NCBI RefSeq assembly: GCF_001679485.1
Contig: NZ_LZOZ01000001.1
Location: 176,585 to 240,584 of the forward strand
Direction of reading: 5' to 3'
Origin: Haemophilus sp. CCUG 60358
Lineage (GTDB): Bacteria > Pseudomonadota > Gammaproteobacteria > Enterobacterales > Pasteurellaceae
Length of the DNA: 64,000 nucleotides
In this document: one piece after another, positions 7,779 to 17,655 of the stretch
Layout of the letters: each line of letters opens with the position of its first letter
Position numbering within the stretch: the first letter of the stretch is position 1
Translations under genes and position numbers: made by a program
Notes under the pieces: model-generated
Database searches by the model: none
What the model was told of the DNA's origin: nothing
The model's input: only the letters and a program-made list of their open reading frames with translations

Positions 7779-9800
7779 ATGAGTTTACCAATCAACTTAC
7801 TCATCACGACCCTGTTGATTTATGTCGTAGGTGCGTTTATTTCGCTCGCAGTGAGACGAAATGAACAACTTTCAATCAATATATCCGGTGTGACCGGTGT
7901 ACTTGCTGGAGTGTTAGGTATTGTTGCCTGCATCCCCGTTCTGATCAGCAGCGACACAGTCGTTGATGTTTTCAAAACCCCATTTGAATTTGCCTCGTTC
8001 TCAATCCGTATTGATGGATTGGCAGCCTTTATGGTGTGTGTCATTTCTTTATTAGTTATTGTGACTGCACTTTATTCTTTCTCTTATGTAAAAGAATACA
8101 AAGGCAAAGGCGCAGGTTCCATGGGTTTCTTCATGAATTTATTTATCGCTTCCATGGTTGCGTTAGTTACCAGCGATAATGCGTTCTACTTCCTTGTATT
8201 CTTTGAAATGATGTCATTGGCATCTTATTTCTTAGTCCTTACCGAACAAGATGACAACGCCGTAAATGCAGGCTTGCTTTATTTCTTTATTGCGCATGCC
8301 GGTTCGGTATTAATTATGATCGCCTTCTTCATTTTCTACTGTTATACCGGTAGTTTTGAATTTAGCGCATTCCGTCAAACCACTTTACCGGCACCGCTTG
8401 CCTTTACCGCCTTTATTTTGGCATTTTTAGGTTTTGGCGCCAAAGCAGGGATGATTCCATTACACAGCTGGTTACCGAAAGCTCACCCGGCTGCACCTTC
8501 TCATGCATCCGCAATGATGTCTGGTGTGATGGTAAAAATTGGTATTTTCGGGATTATTAAAGTGGGTGTCGATCTTCTTGGCTCTACCAATGTTTGGTAT
8601 GGCGTTATCGTGCTTGGTTTCGGTGCGGTATCTTCCGTACTCGGTGTACTTTATGCCTTGGCAGAACATGACATCAAAAAACTCTTGGCTTATCACACGG
8701 TAGAAAATATCGGCATCATTATGATGGGTGTGGGCGTCGGTATGATTGGTATCGCGACACATCATCCTGTGTTGGCTACTGTAGGCTTGCTTGGTGGGTT
8801 ATATCACTTACTTAACCATGCCGTATTCAAAGGTTTGTTATTCTTAGGTGCGGGTTCTGTGATGTATCGCTTGCATACTAAAGATATGGACTTAATGGGC
8901 GGCCTAGGCAAACTTATGCCTTACACTGCATTCTGTTTCTTAATCGGTACCATGGCGATTTCTGCATTGCCACCGTTTAATGGTTTCGTCAGTGAATGGT
9001 TTACTTATCAATCCTTATTCACATTAAGCCAAAGTGATGATTTCGTATTAAAACTTGCTGGCCCGATTGCCATTATTATGTTGGCATTGACAGGTGCGTT
9101 AGCGGCACTTTGTTTCGTGAAAGTGTACGGTATCAGCTTCGGTGGTGCACCACGTAGTGAAAAAGCAGCTAATGCACGCGAAGTACCAAAACCAATGGTC
9201 ATTGCGATGGCTGTGTTGGCGTTATGTTGTGTGTTGTTAGGTGTGGGGGCATCAGTGGTAACCCCAATAATAGCAAAAATTTCGACCGCACTTGCTCATA
9301 GCGAGCCGCTAATGTTGGCTCAAAATGGTGTAGTGGTCGCGCAAGCTGAACCGCATACCGTGCTTTCAACACCGATGGTGACTATCATGCTATTGGCATT
9401 CTTCTTCTTGCCATTTAGTTTTTACGCCTTCACCAAAAATCAACGTTTATCCGATCGTGCAAAAGGCAATCCATGGGCTTGTGGTTATGCTTATGAACAA
9501 GATATGGCGGCGTCTGCGGGTAGTTTTACTCGTCCATTACGTACGATTTTCAAACCGCTTTATACCTTGCGCGAAGTGTTGGATCCTGCACCTTTAGGTG
9601 ATAAAAGCATCCAAGCAGTAATTAAAGGCGCAACAAAAACAGAACCTTTCTGGGAAGAAAAAGTGACCATGCCGATCGCTCATTTTATTCCTTGGTTAGG
9701 AACAAAACTTCAATGGTTGCAACAAGGCGACTTCCGTTTGTACTGCGTGTACTTCGTGATTGCTTTGGTGGCAATACTACTTTCCATTGCGTTGATGTAG
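7779..9800 (+). CDS. hyfB: HyfB, proton-antiporter-like membrane subunit of hydrogenase-4
   Basis: A NuoL/NuoM/Mrp-like subunit of 673 residues with about 15 membrane segments, placed in the proton-translocating arm. Characteristic antiporter motifs include FFEMMSLASY near residue 143, GFGAKAGMIPLHSWLPKAHPAAP near 225-245 with the channel Lys and His residues, and a LLAYHTVENIG segment near 300. ATG 7779 with upstream GGAG gives a normal hydrophobic N terminus; an upstream in-frame GTG at 7746 would add 11 polar residues without a ribosome site. One USS lies inside (near 9284). HyfB is the HycC counterpart. Confidence 0.93.
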   Translation: MSLPINLLITTLLIYVVGAFISLAVRRNEQLSINISGVTGVLAGVLGIVACIPVLISSDTVVDVFKTPFEFASFSIRIDGLAAFMVCVISLLVIVTALYSFSYVKEYKGKGAGSMGFFMNLFIASMVALVTSDNAFYFLVFFEMMSLASYFLVLTEQDDNAVNAGLLYFFIAHAGSVLIMIAFFIFYCYTGSFEFSAFRQTTLPAPLAFTAFILAFLGFGAKAGMIPLHSWLPKAHPAAPSHASAMMSGVMVKIGIFGIIKVGVDLLGSTNVWYGVIVLGFGAVSSVLGVLYALAEHDIKKLLAYHTVENIGIIMMGVGVGMIGIATHHPVLATVGLLGGLYHLLNHAVFKGLLFLGAGSVMYRLHTKDMDLMGGLGKLMPYTAFCFLIGTMAISALPPFNGFVSEWFTYQSLFTLSQSDDFVLKLAGPIAIIMLALTGALAALCFVKVYGISFGGAPRSEKAANAREVPKPMVIAMAVLALCCVLLGVGASVVTPIIAKISTALAHSEPLMLAQNGVVVAQAEPHTVLSTPMVTIMLLAFFFLPFSFYAFTKNQRLSDRAKGNPWACGYAYEQDMAASAGSFTRPLRTIFKPLYTLREVLDPAPLGDKSIQAVIKGATKTEPFWEEKVTMPIAHFIPWLGTKLQWLQQGDFRLYCVYFVIALVAILLSIALM

Positions 9801-9810
9801 GAGGTTGAAA

Positions 9811-10773
9811 ATGATTACGTTACCTTCAGAAATTGCAACATCTGCCGGAATGTTTGTTTTTGCCATTGTGCAAGCCTTGATTTTACTTGCCCTTGCACCG
9901 TTATTTTCCGGTATTTCACGTATGATCCGTGCCCGCATTCAATCTCGTCGCGGTCCAGGCGTGTTACAAGATTATCGCGACATTGCGAAATTAATGAAAC
10001 GTCAAAATATTTGGCCTGACAATGCGGGTTGGGTTTCTAAAGTGATGCCTTATGTGCTAATTAGCACCGTGATGGTAGTTGCCATGAGCTTACCTTTATT
10101 TACTCGTGTTGCACCGTTTGGCGCAGGCAGTGATTTAATCACCGTGATTTACTTATTCGCCTTGTTCCGTTTCTTCTTTTCAATTGCGGGGTTGGATTCA
10201 AACAGCACATTCTCAAGTTTAGGGGCAAGTCGTGAAGTCACATTAGGTGTCTTGGTAGAACCAATTCTCATGTTGGCATTCCTTGTGATTGCTTTAATTG
10301 CCGGTTCAACCAATTTTGCAGTTATCGGTAATGCGCTTTCCGAAAACACATGGCAATATCCAATTGCGACAGTGATTGCAATCGCAGCAGCATTCTTCGC
10401 TGTGTTTATTGAAATGGGTAAAATTCCATTCGATTTGGCAGAAGCAGAACAAGAATTACAAGAAGGTCCATTGACTGAATACTCTGGTCCAGCACTCGCC
10501 TTATTAAAAGTCGGCTTAAGCTTAAAATCCATGGTTGTAGCATCTATCTTTGTGAGCGTGTTGCTTCCGTTTGGTATCCCGACAGAGATGAGCTTAAGTG
10601 CGGTCATTTTAGGCGGTGTTTTATTCTTCGTGAAATTATTCGTGGTGTTCGTATTGGCTTGTGTCTTTGAAAATACACTCTCTCGTACCCGCTTTATGTT
10701 AACAGGACGTTTAACCGTAGTCGGCTTCGGCATTTCTGTGTTAGCGTTTGTATTTTACTTCACAGGGTTGTAA
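9811..10773 (+). CDS. hyfC: HyfC, NuoH-like membrane anchor subunit
   Basis: A 320-residue membrane subunit related to NuoH/HycD, which joins the membrane arm to the soluble hydrogenase. Visible signatures are SRRGPGVLQDYRDIAKL near residue 48 and the acidic loop FAVFIEMGKIPFDLAEAEQELQ, described here in part: IEMGKIPFDLAEAEQEL near 205. About eight membrane segments. ATG 9811 follows AGGAGG with 6-bp spacing; the in-frame TTG two codons earlier touches the ribosome site and is not preferred. It starts 10 bp after the hyfB stop. Confidence 0.94.
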   Translation: MITLPSEIATSAGMFVFAIVQALILLALAPLFSGISRMIRARIQSRRGPGVLQDYRDIAKLMKRQNIWPDNAGWVSKVMPYVLISTVMVVAMSLPLFTRVAPFGAGSDLITVIYLFALFRFFFSIAGLDSNSTFSSLGASREVTLGVLVEPILMLAFLVIALIAGSTNFAVIGNALSENTWQYPIATVIAIAAAFFAVFIEMGKIPFDLAEAEQELQEGPLTEYSGPALALLKVGLSLKSMVVASIFVSVLLPFGIPTEMSLSAVILGGVLFFVKLFVVFVLACVFENTLSRTRFMLTGRLTVVGFGISVLAFVFYFTGL

Positions 10774-10784
10774 GGAGGACAAAT

Positions 10785-12230
10785 ATGGAACGTTTAGCTC
10801 TGATTACAATCATTTTACCTTTTGTAGGGGCGTTTATTGTTGGTTTGAACAAAAAACACTTTGCTCAAATTGCCACTGTATTTGCAGCGCTTGCTACGTT
10901 AGGCACCATGTTAGTTGCCGGGCAATGGTTTGCTGATGGCCATCAAAGCGTCACTTATGACATTGTCGCTTTTGATAAAACGGCAATCTTTGGCGTGACT
11001 CTTGATGCAGTCAGTACATTAATTGCCTTTGCCGTTGTGGCCTTAGGTTTCTTAATCTGCTTATATTCTTGTGGTTACTTAACCGATAAAAACCGCGAAC
11101 ATCCACATAACGGGTTACCACGTTTTTATGCATTCTTGCTGATTTTTATCGGTGCCATGGCAGGCTTGGTATATTCTTCAACTTTAGCAGGACAATTATT
11201 GTTCTTCGAAATTACCGGGGGATGTTCTTGGGCATTAATCAGTTATTACCAAACGCCAAAAGCCCAAGCCGCCGCGATGAAAGCCTTGATTATCACCCAC
11301 GTGGGGGCAATCGGGTTATATATTGCCGCAGCGTATTTGTTCAGCCAATCAGGTACTTTCTCTATCACAGCGTTAGAACATTTAGATCCGAGTGCGAAAA
11401 CAATCGTATTATTCGGTGTAATGTTTGCTGCATGGGGTAAATCAGCGCAATTACCAATGCAAATTTGGTTGCCGAATGCGATGGAAGCACCAACACCGGT
11501 GAGTGCGTATTTGCACGCCGCATCAATGGTAAAAGTTGGGGTCTATATTTTCGCTCGCTCTGTTATATCTGCTGGTGAGATTCCACATATTGTGGGTGAA
11601 GTCGGCATCATCATGGCGATGATTACCTTAATTTATGGCTTCTTGATGTACTTGCCACAAACTGACTTAAAACGTTTATTGGCATATTCAACCATTACCC
11701 AACTTTCTTATATTTTCATTGGGATTTCTCTTGCTGCATTAGGCTCTAAATTGGCCTTTGTGGCAGCGATTAGCTACATCTTTAACCATGCTTTCGCGAA
11801 AAGCTTATTCTTCTTGGTTGCTGGTTCGTTAAGCTATGCAACAGGAACCCGTTCTATGCCATTACTACAAGGCATTATGCGTACAATGCCAGTTGTTGGT
11901 GTAGGATTCGGCGTAGCCGCGTTAGCGATTGCTGGGGTGCCGCCGTTTAACGGATTCTTCAGTAAATATCCTTTATTCGCGGCCGGATTTGAATTAGGCC
12001 AAGAATATGGCTGGATCACTTGGTTGATGGTGCTTGCTTTAGTTGAATCTACCGCGACATTTGTATGGTTGTTGTATAAATTCGGTCAATGTGTCATCGG
12101 TAAACCGTCAGAAGCTGTTGCTGAAGCACAACCAATTACGTTTTCAATGAGTATCGTATTAGTAATTCTCATGGTGATGTCTGTATGCTCTAGCTTTATT
12201 GCAGCATATTGGCTAGGTTTGGCGGGTTAG
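10785..12230 (+). CDS. hyfD: HyfD, antiporter-like membrane subunit
   Basis: A second NuoL/M/N-type subunit, 481 residues and about 13-14 membrane segments. Family marks: AWGKSAQLPMQIWLPNAMEAPTP near residue 215-235, where the conserved Lys and the broken helix lie, and LKRLLAYSTITQLSY near 295. HyfD has no counterpart in the smaller Hyc complex, so its presence defines the longer hydrogenase-4 membrane arm. AAGGAGGAC precedes the ATG. Confidence 0.93.
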   Translation: MERLALITIILPFVGAFIVGLNKKHFAQIATVFAALATLGTMLVAGQWFADGHQSVTYDIVAFDKTAIFGVTLDAVSTLIAFAVVALGFLICLYSCGYLTDKNREHPHNGLPRFYAFLLIFIGAMAGLVYSSTLAGQLLFFEITGGCSWALISYYQTPKAQAAAMKALIITHVGAIGLYIAAAYLFSQSGTFSITALEHLDPSAKTIVLFGVMFAAWGKSAQLPMQIWLPNAMEAPTPVSAYLHAASMVKVGVYIFARSVISAGEIPHIVGEVGIIMAMITLIYGFLMYLPQTDLKRLLAYSTITQLSYIFIGISLAALGSKLAFVAAISYIFNHAFAKSLFFLVAGSLSYATGTRSMPLLQGIMRTMPVVGVGFGVAALAIAGVPPFNGFFSKYPLFAAGFELGQEYGWITWLMVLALVESTATFVWLLYKFGQCVIGKPSEAVAEAQPITFSMSIVLVILMVMSVCSSFIAAYWLGLAG

Positions 12231-12245
12231 GTTAAGGAGGACTCT

Positions 12246-12884
12246 ATGTTAATGATAAATGGACTTGCGTGTTTACTCATTATTACCTCTCTTTGCGTAA
12301 TTATGGTTCGAACCGCCAAAAAAGCTGCATTGTTTTACGGTTTGCAATCATTGGTGTTGGTATTACTCTTTGTATATCTTGCTAATGAAATGCAAGCCCA
12401 TGAACTTTACATGTGGTCAATCAGCGCATTTATTACCAAAGTGGTTTTGGTGCCCGCGATTTTAATCTATGCGATGAAAAAAGTTGATGAAAGTCAAACT
12501 CCAGCTGGAATAAATGTCGCTTGGTTGATCCCGATCACAGCAATGATAGTGACATTGTGCTACTTTGTCGTTGTCCCAATCGATTTGCCGTTGGTTGCCC
12601 ATCTTAAACCGGCATTATCAGTGTCATTAAGTCACTTCTTATTAGGTTTAGTGTGCATTGTTAGCCAACGCAATATCGTAAAACAAGTATTCGGTTATTG
12701 TTTGATGGAAAACGGTTCTCATCTCACATTAGCCTTATTGGCAAATAAAGCACCTGAGTTAGTGGAAATCGGAATTGCCACAGATGCTATCTTTGCCGTC
12801 ATCATAATGGTGGTGTTGGTAAACAAAATTTACCGTACATTCCATTCATTAGATGCAAAACAACTTATGAGTTTGAAGGGGTAA
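12246..12884 (+). CDS. hyfE: HyfE, NuoK-like membrane subunit
   Basis: A small integral membrane subunit of 212 residues with about six to seven hydrophobic helices, similar to HyfE of E. coli and partly to NuoK. The segment GYCLMENGSHLTLALLA near 155-170 carries the conserved Glu within the membrane. It is specific to hydrogenase-4 type complexes and absent from Hyc. ATG 12246 lies after AAGGAGGAC, 15 bp past hyfD. Confidence 0.9.
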   Translation: MLMINGLACLLIITSLCVIMVRTAKKAALFYGLQSLVLVLLFVYLANEMQAHELYMWSISAFITKVVLVPAILIYAMKKVDESQTPAGINVAWLIPITAMIVTLCYFVVVPIDLPLVAHLKPALSVSLSHFLLGLVCIVSQRNIVKQVFGYCLMENGSHLTLALLANKAPELVEIGIATDAIFAVIIMVVLVNKIYRTFHSLDAKQLMSLKG

Positions 12885-12888
12885 CGCT

Positions 12889-14427
12889 ATGTATGAACAA
12901 TGGATAATTGCGTTATTAATCGCACCTTTAGCAATATCACTTGCCAGTTTCGCTTGTGGCGTGACAAAAGCACGGACAATTTGTACCGCACTTCATGTTA
13001 CAGGTTTGATTTTGATGTTGGCATTCACCTTACAAATTATTAATGGTGTGCTGACTCAGGGAGAAATCAGTGCATTACATAACTGGGTTTACATCGATAG
13101 TCTATCTGCTATTTTCTTAGGTCTTATCGCTATTGTTGGGACTTTAGCCGGTATTTATTCTATCGGCTATATCGGTACTGAATATCGAGAAGGCCATCTT
13201 GATTTGAAAACATATTGCAATTATTACGGCTTTTTGCATTTGTTTTTCTTCACTATGATTATTTCTGTAATCACCAATAATGTGATTTTGATGTGGGCAG
13301 CCATTGAGGCAACTACATTAAGTTCTGTGTTCTTGGTTGGCACATATAAACAAAAAACTTCTCTTGAAGCCGCATGGAAATACATCATTATTTGTTCAGT
13401 TGGGGTGGCGTTTGGATTGTATGGCACAATTTTAACGTTCTCTAATGGTACCAATCTTTTAGCGGATCCTAGCCAAGCCATTTTCTGGACAGAAATTAAT
13501 CAACAGGCAGCGGGTTTGAATCCGATGCTTATGTATCTTGCTTTTGCCTTCATTTTGGTTGGCTTTGGTACTAAGTGCGGTCTATTTCCAATGCATACTT
13601 GGTTATCTGATGCGCACAGTGAGGCACCAAGTCCTGTGAGTGCGATTTTATCGGCAGTATTATTGAACTGTGCCATGTTGGTGGTATTGCGCTACTACAT
13701 CTTAGTTTCTAAAGCAGTTGGTCCAACTTACCCTCAAACCTTATTATTGGTATTCGGTTTACTTTCTGTATTGGTTGCGGCCTTGTTTATTATCGTTCAA
13801 TTCGACATCAAACGCTTATTGGCATACTCCAGTATTGAAAACATGGGTTTAATTAGCTTCGCTTTTGGTTTAGGTGGCCCAATAGGCGTATTTGCTGGGT
13901 TATTACATACCATTAACCATAGCTTAGCGAAAACCTTGCTGTTCTGTGCTTCAGGTAACATTTTATTGAAATACAAAACCCGTGATATGAACCAAGTACG
14001 TGGTTTATGGCGTGTGGCACCAATGACGGCGGTGTTATTTGCCGGTGGTGCATTAGCACTAGGTGGTATTCCACCATTTAACGTGTTCGTCAGTGAATTC
14101 AGTATTGCTGTTGCCGGTATTTACGCAGGTAAAACTTGGTTAATGGTGTTCTGTTTAATTTTACTCACTATCGTGTTAGCTGGATTGTCTTTAATGGTAT
14201 TAAAAACCGTATTAGGTAAACAACCGGATAATGTTGAAGTGGGGGATGTGAACAAAGTTTCACTCGTGGCGATGGCAATTTTATTGTTATTCATGTTTAT
14301 TATGGGTATTCATATTGCCGAACCAATTTTGCAGTTATTAAAAAGTGCGGTCGGAATTGTACTCGGATCTGAACAAGTGTCTTTTGGTGAAATGTTAGTT
14401 TTACCTTGGCAAAGTTTAGCGCAATGA
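12889..14427 (+). CDS. hyfF: HyfF, antiporter-like membrane subunit
   Basis: Third NuoL/M/N-like subunit, 512 residues. GFGTKCGLFPMHTWLSDAHSEAPSP near residues 222-245 holds the conserved channel Lys, His and Asp; KRLLAYSSIENMG near 305 is the second family signature. With HyfB and HyfD it gives three antiporter-type modules, suggesting a higher ion-translocation capacity than Hyc (inference). The start ATG 12889 is 5 bp after hyfE with a weak GAAGGGG site, probably translationally coupled. A USS lies at about 14342. Confidence 0.93.
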   Translation: MYEQWIIALLIAPLAISLASFACGVTKARTICTALHVTGLILMLAFTLQIINGVLTQGEISALHNWVYIDSLSAIFLGLIAIVGTLAGIYSIGYIGTEYREGHLDLKTYCNYYGFLHLFFFTMIISVITNNVILMWAAIEATTLSSVFLVGTYKQKTSLEAAWKYIIICSVGVAFGLYGTILTFSNGTNLLADPSQAIFWTEINQQAAGLNPMLMYLAFAFILVGFGTKCGLFPMHTWLSDAHSEAPSPVSAILSAVLLNCAMLVVLRYYILVSKAVGPTYPQTLLLVFGLLSVLVAALFIIVQFDIKRLLAYSSIENMGLISFAFGLGGPIGVFAGLLHTINHSLAKTLLFCASGNILLKYKTRDMNQVRGLWRVAPMTAVLFAGGALALGGIPPFNVFVSEFSIAVAGIYAGKTWLMVFCLILLTIVLAGLSLMVLKTVLGKQPDNVEVGDVNKVSLVAMAILLLFMFIMGIHIAEPILQLLKSAVGIVLGSEQVSFGEMLVLPWQSLAQ

Positions 14428-14447
14428 TCGACAGGAGGGATAAATAT

Positions 14448-16178
14448 ATGGAATTAACTAAAAATACATCAGTCGATCCAGCCAAAATGATTGGCAAAAA
14501 TTACATTGAAGCAGTCAATGCAAAATTTCCAAATACTATTTTGGATGAGGAGTGGTCAACACCAAATCAGGTTACGCTTACCGTTAAAACTAATATGTTA
14601 CCTGACGTGGTTGAATACCTTTATTATCAACATGAAGGTTGGTTACCTTTAGTATTCGGGAATGATGAGCGTTCAATTCATGGTAACTATGCAGTGTACT
14701 ACGTGCTTTCCATGGAAGGGGAAGTGAAAACTTTTATCACCATTAAAGCCTTGGTCGATCCTGTGAGCTTAGAATTTCCGTCTGTGACACCAAAAGTCAA
14801 AGCGGCAGTTTGGGGTGAACGTGAATTATTCGACATGTATGGTTTGAAAGCCGTTGGTTTACCTGACCAACGCCGCTTAGTGTTGCCAGATGATTGGCCG
14901 GACGATCTTTATCCATTACGTAAAGACTCCATGGACTATCGTTTACGTCCTGATCCGACAACTGCGACAGAAACATACGAATTTATTAACGAAAAAGGCG
15001 AGGCACGTATCGTTCCACTTGGCCCGTTACATATCACTTCGGATGAACCTGGACACTTCCGTTTGTTCGTGGATGGGGAAGACATCATTGATGCGGATTA
15101 TCGTTTGTTCTATGTACACCGTGGTATGGAAAAATTGGCAGAAACTCGCATGGATTACGACCAAGTCAACTTCCTTGCCGACCGTGTGTGTGGGATTTGC
15201 GGTTTCACTCACAGTGTGGCCTATGCTAATTCCGTAGAAAGCGCTTTGGGGATTCAAATTCCAAAACGTGCTGAATGGATCCGTGCGATTTTGTTAGAAG
15301 TAGAACGTTTACACAGCCACTTATTAAACTTAGGTCTATCTAGCCACTTTACCGGCTTTGATACCGGCTTTATGCAATTCTTCCGTGTTCGTGAGAAATC
15401 CATGACCTTGGCTGAAGTGCTAACTGGTGCACGTAAAACCTATGGTATTAACCTTATCGGTGGTGTGCGTCGCGATATGTTGAAACATCAACGTGAGCAA
15501 TGTATCAAACTTATCGGTGAAATGCGTGAAGAACTCAAAACCTTAACCGATATTTTATTAAATACACCGAATATGGAACAACGTACGGTAGGCGTTGGTG
15601 TCTTGGCAAAAGATATCGCTCGTGACTTTAGTCCGGTAGGACCAATGATCCGTGGTTCTGGCTTTGCGCGTGATGTACGTAAAGTACATCCATTCTCCGG
15701 TTATGGCGATATCCCTTTCAATCTCTTCACTGAAGCCAATGGCGACGTGTTATCCCGTGTGAAAGTGCGGATTAATGAAGTATTTGAATCCATGAATATC
15801 ATTGATTACATGGTGGATAATTTGCCAAGTGGTGAAATCTTAAAAGAAGGTTTTAATTATACGCCTGGACGTTTTGCTTTAGGGATTACCGAAGCTCCAC
15901 GTGGCGAAGATATTCACTGGTCAATGCTAGGCGACAACCAAAAACTTTTCCGTTGGCGTTGTCGTGCTGCCACTTATGCTAACTGGCCAACCTTACGCTA
16001 CATGTTGCGTGGCAATACAGTGTCTGATGCACCACTTATTATTGGTAGTCTTGACCCTTGCTATTCTTGTACCGACCGTGTCACTGTGGTGGATGTGCGT
16101 AAACGCAAAGCGAAAACCGTGGATTATAAAGAAATTGAACGCTACGGTATTGAACGTAAAAATTCACCATTGAAATAG
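14448..16178 (+). CDS. hyfG: HyfG, NiFe-hydrogenase large subunit (NuoC/NuoD-like fusion)
   Basis: The catalytic subunit that reduces protons to hydrogen. N-terminal residues about 1-165 are NuoC-like (30-kDa subunit); the rest is NuoD/HycE-like. NiFe ligands are Cys248 and Cys251 (RVCGICGFTHS) and Cys538 and Cys541 (DPCYSCTDR). A 32-residue tail follows Arg544 and is the expected target of the HycI-type endopeptidase encoded downstream; E. coli HycE loses a tail of the same length. ATG 14448 follows ACAGGAGGG; a start 14 codons upstream lies inside hyfF and lacks a ribosome site. Mature length is about 544 residues. Confidence 0.95.
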   Translation: MELTKNTSVDPAKMIGKNYIEAVNAKFPNTILDEEWSTPNQVTLTVKTNMLPDVVEYLYYQHEGWLPLVFGNDERSIHGNYAVYYVLSMEGEVKTFITIKALVDPVSLEFPSVTPKVKAAVWGERELFDMYGLKAVGLPDQRRLVLPDDWPDDLYPLRKDSMDYRLRPDPTTATETYEFINEKGEARIVPLGPLHITSDEPGHFRLFVDGEDIIDADYRLFYVHRGMEKLAETRMDYDQVNFLADRVCGICGFTHSVAYANSVESALGIQIPKRAEWIRAILLEVERLHSHLLNLGLSSHFTGFDTGFMQFFRVREKSMTLAEVLTGARKTYGINLIGGVRRDMLKHQREQCIKLIGEMREELKTLTDILLNTPNMEQRTVGVGVLAKDIARDFSPVGPMIRGSGFARDVRKVHPFSGYGDIPFNLFTEANGDVLSRVKVRINEVFESMNIIDYMVDNLPSGEILKEGFNYTPGRFALGITEAPRGEDIHWSMLGDNQKLFRWRCRAATYANWPTLRYMLRGNTVSDAPLIIGSLDPCYSCTDRVTVVDVRKRKAKTVDYKEIERYGIERKNSPLK

Positions 16179-16190
16179 GGGAGGCGGAAA

Positions 16191-16838
16191 ATGTTTAAAT
16201 TACTAAAAACGGTATTTAAAGCAGGTGATGTTACCACCAAATATCCGTTCAAACCTTATGAAGTAGATGATGATTTTAGAGGAAAACCGGAACTCAATTC
16301 AGATCAATGTATTGTCTGTGCGGCTTGTACAATTGCCTGTCCAGCCAATGCGTTGACCATGAGAACCGACCCAGTTACAGGTGAACGTACATGGTCGTTA
16401 TTTCTTGGTCGTTGTATTTTCTGTGGTCGTTGTGAAGAGGTTTGTCCAACCAAAGCTATTCGCTTGTCACAAGATTTTGAACTCTCAGTGACCAATAAAC
16501 AGGATCTTTTCCAAGAAACCACCTTTGCTACAGTAACTTGTCAGGAATGTGGTAAACCGTTTATTTCTTATAAAGAATTGAATTACACCATTGATTTATT
16601 CAAACAAACTTTGGATAAACCTGAATTAGTGAAACAAAAATTGGCGGAGTTGCATACTTGTCCGGTTTGTAAACGTCAGCACAGCTTAGAAAAAACCGCG
16701 AATATGGAATCCAATATGCGGATGAAATTAATCGACTTTAAAGAGCCGGTTCGCTTAAATTTTAAAAAAGCGCTCGAGCAACGAGAACAAAGTGCGGTTG
16801 ATTTACCTAACGTTTTAGCAGGAGGCGAAAGACGATGA
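16191..16838 (+). CDS. hyfH: HyfH, two-[4Fe-4S] ferredoxin subunit
   Basis: A 215-residue NuoI-like subunit. Two 4Fe-4S motifs are present: [12 protein letters not shown] near residue 41 and [12 protein letters not shown] near 76. After these come CQECGKPF near 119 and CPVCKRQHS near 160, a pair of CxxC units that could bind zinc, also present in E. coli HyfH. It is about 30 residues longer at the C terminus than E. coli HyfH (181). It shares 4 bp (ATGA) with hyfI. One USS near 16790 falls in the C-terminal extension. Confidence 0.93.
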   Translation: MFKLLKTVFKAGDVTTKYPFKPYEVDDDFRGKPELNSDQCIVCAACTIACPANALTMRTDPVTGERTWSLFLGRCIFCGRCEEVCPTKAIRLSQDFELSVTNKQDLFQETTFATVTCQECGKPFISYKELNYTIDLFKQTLDKPELVKQKLAELHTCPVCKRQHSLEKTANMESNMRMKLIDFKEPVRLNFKKALEQREQSAVDLPNVLAGGERR

Positions 16839-17611
16839 ACACACAAATTCCAATGCCGGTCAATGGCATATCAACACCGTTTAGTATTGATGAAAATATT
16901 GCCAAAATGAAACAAACGTTACTGAAAGATATTCAACGTTCAGCTTACGTTTATCGTGTGGACTGTGGCGGTTGTAATGGGTGTGAAATCGAAATTTTCA
17001 GTACCATTACGCCAACATTCGATGCGGAACGTTTTGGTATTAAAGTGGTGGCTTCACCTCGTCACGCGGACATTTTATTATTCACTGGTGCGGTTACCCG
17101 TGCGATGCGTACGCCAGCAATGCGTGCTTACCAAGCTGCTCCCGATCCTAAAATCTGTATTTCTTACGGTGCTTGCGGTTGTGGTGGCGGTATTTTCCAT
17201 GATCTTTATTGTGTTTGGGGTGGTAGTGATCAAATCGTACCAATCGATGTGTACATCCCTGGCTGTCCTCCGACCCCAGCAGCGACAATTTATGGATTCG
17301 CGGTAGCACTTGGCTTGCTTGATCAAAAGCTCAAAGGTAAACAAGAAAAAGCTGATCCTAACGCAGAAGCTAAATTACGTTTCCCAACTATTCCGTTGGA
17401 TTTGCGTATTAGTCTTGAACGTGAAGCACGTCGTCTTGCCGGTTATCGTCAAGGTGGCAACATCGCTAACCAATTTATGGCAATGATGACAGAAAATGAC
17501 AAAGTGCCATTTGGTGTACGTTTAGGTGAATACCTAGAACGCGAAGCCGATCCGCGTTTAAGCGAAATCGTCAATCGTTTGCATGCGATTAGTCTGCCGT
17601 TTTCGGGATAA
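16835..17611 (+). CDS. hyfI: HyfI, hydrogenase small subunit (NuoB-like)
   Basis: The small subunit next to the NiFe site, 258 residues, with one proximal 4Fe-4S cluster. Cluster residues are in [11 protein letters not shown] near residue 43, the [10 protein letters not shown] segment near 107 and GCPPTP near 145. It lacks the twin-arginine signal of uptake hydrogenases, as expected for a cytoplasm-facing complex. The start overlaps hyfH by 4 bp, with AGGAGGCGAAAG upstream. The C-terminal region (about 175-258) is longer than NuoB and resembles HycG/HyfI. Confidence 0.94.
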   Translation: MNTQIPMPVNGISTPFSIDENIAKMKQTLLKDIQRSAYVYRVDCGGCNGCEIEIFSTITPTFDAERFGIKVVASPRHADILLFTGAVTRAMRTPAMRAYQAAPDPKICISYGACGCGGGIFHDLYCVWGGSDQIVPIDVYIPGCPPTPAATIYGFAVALGLLDQKLKGKQEKADPNAEAKLRFPTIPLDLRISLEREARRLAGYRQGGNIANQFMAMMTENDKVPFGVRLGEYLEREADPRLSEIVNRLHAISLPFSG

Positions 17612-17619
17612 TTAATGAT

Positions 17620-17637
17620 GGGGCAAGTGATTGCCCC
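17620..17637 (+). promoter_or_regulatory. Intercistronic hairpin between hyfI and hyfJ
   Basis: GGGGCAA (17620-17626) and TTGCCCC (17631-17637) close a GTGA loop, a GNRA-type tetraloop in RNA. It is not followed by a T run, so it more likely stabilises or marks a processing point in the mRNA between structural and maturation genes than ends transcription. Confidence 0.6.
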
Positions 17638-17655
17638 TATAAAAATGGGAATGTT

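Noticed and set aside
10149..10733. A 194-residue leftward gene opposite hyfC
   Set aside because: Long open frames opposite AT-rich membrane-protein genes are expected by chance; it is rich in Lys, Asn and Thr with no motifs.
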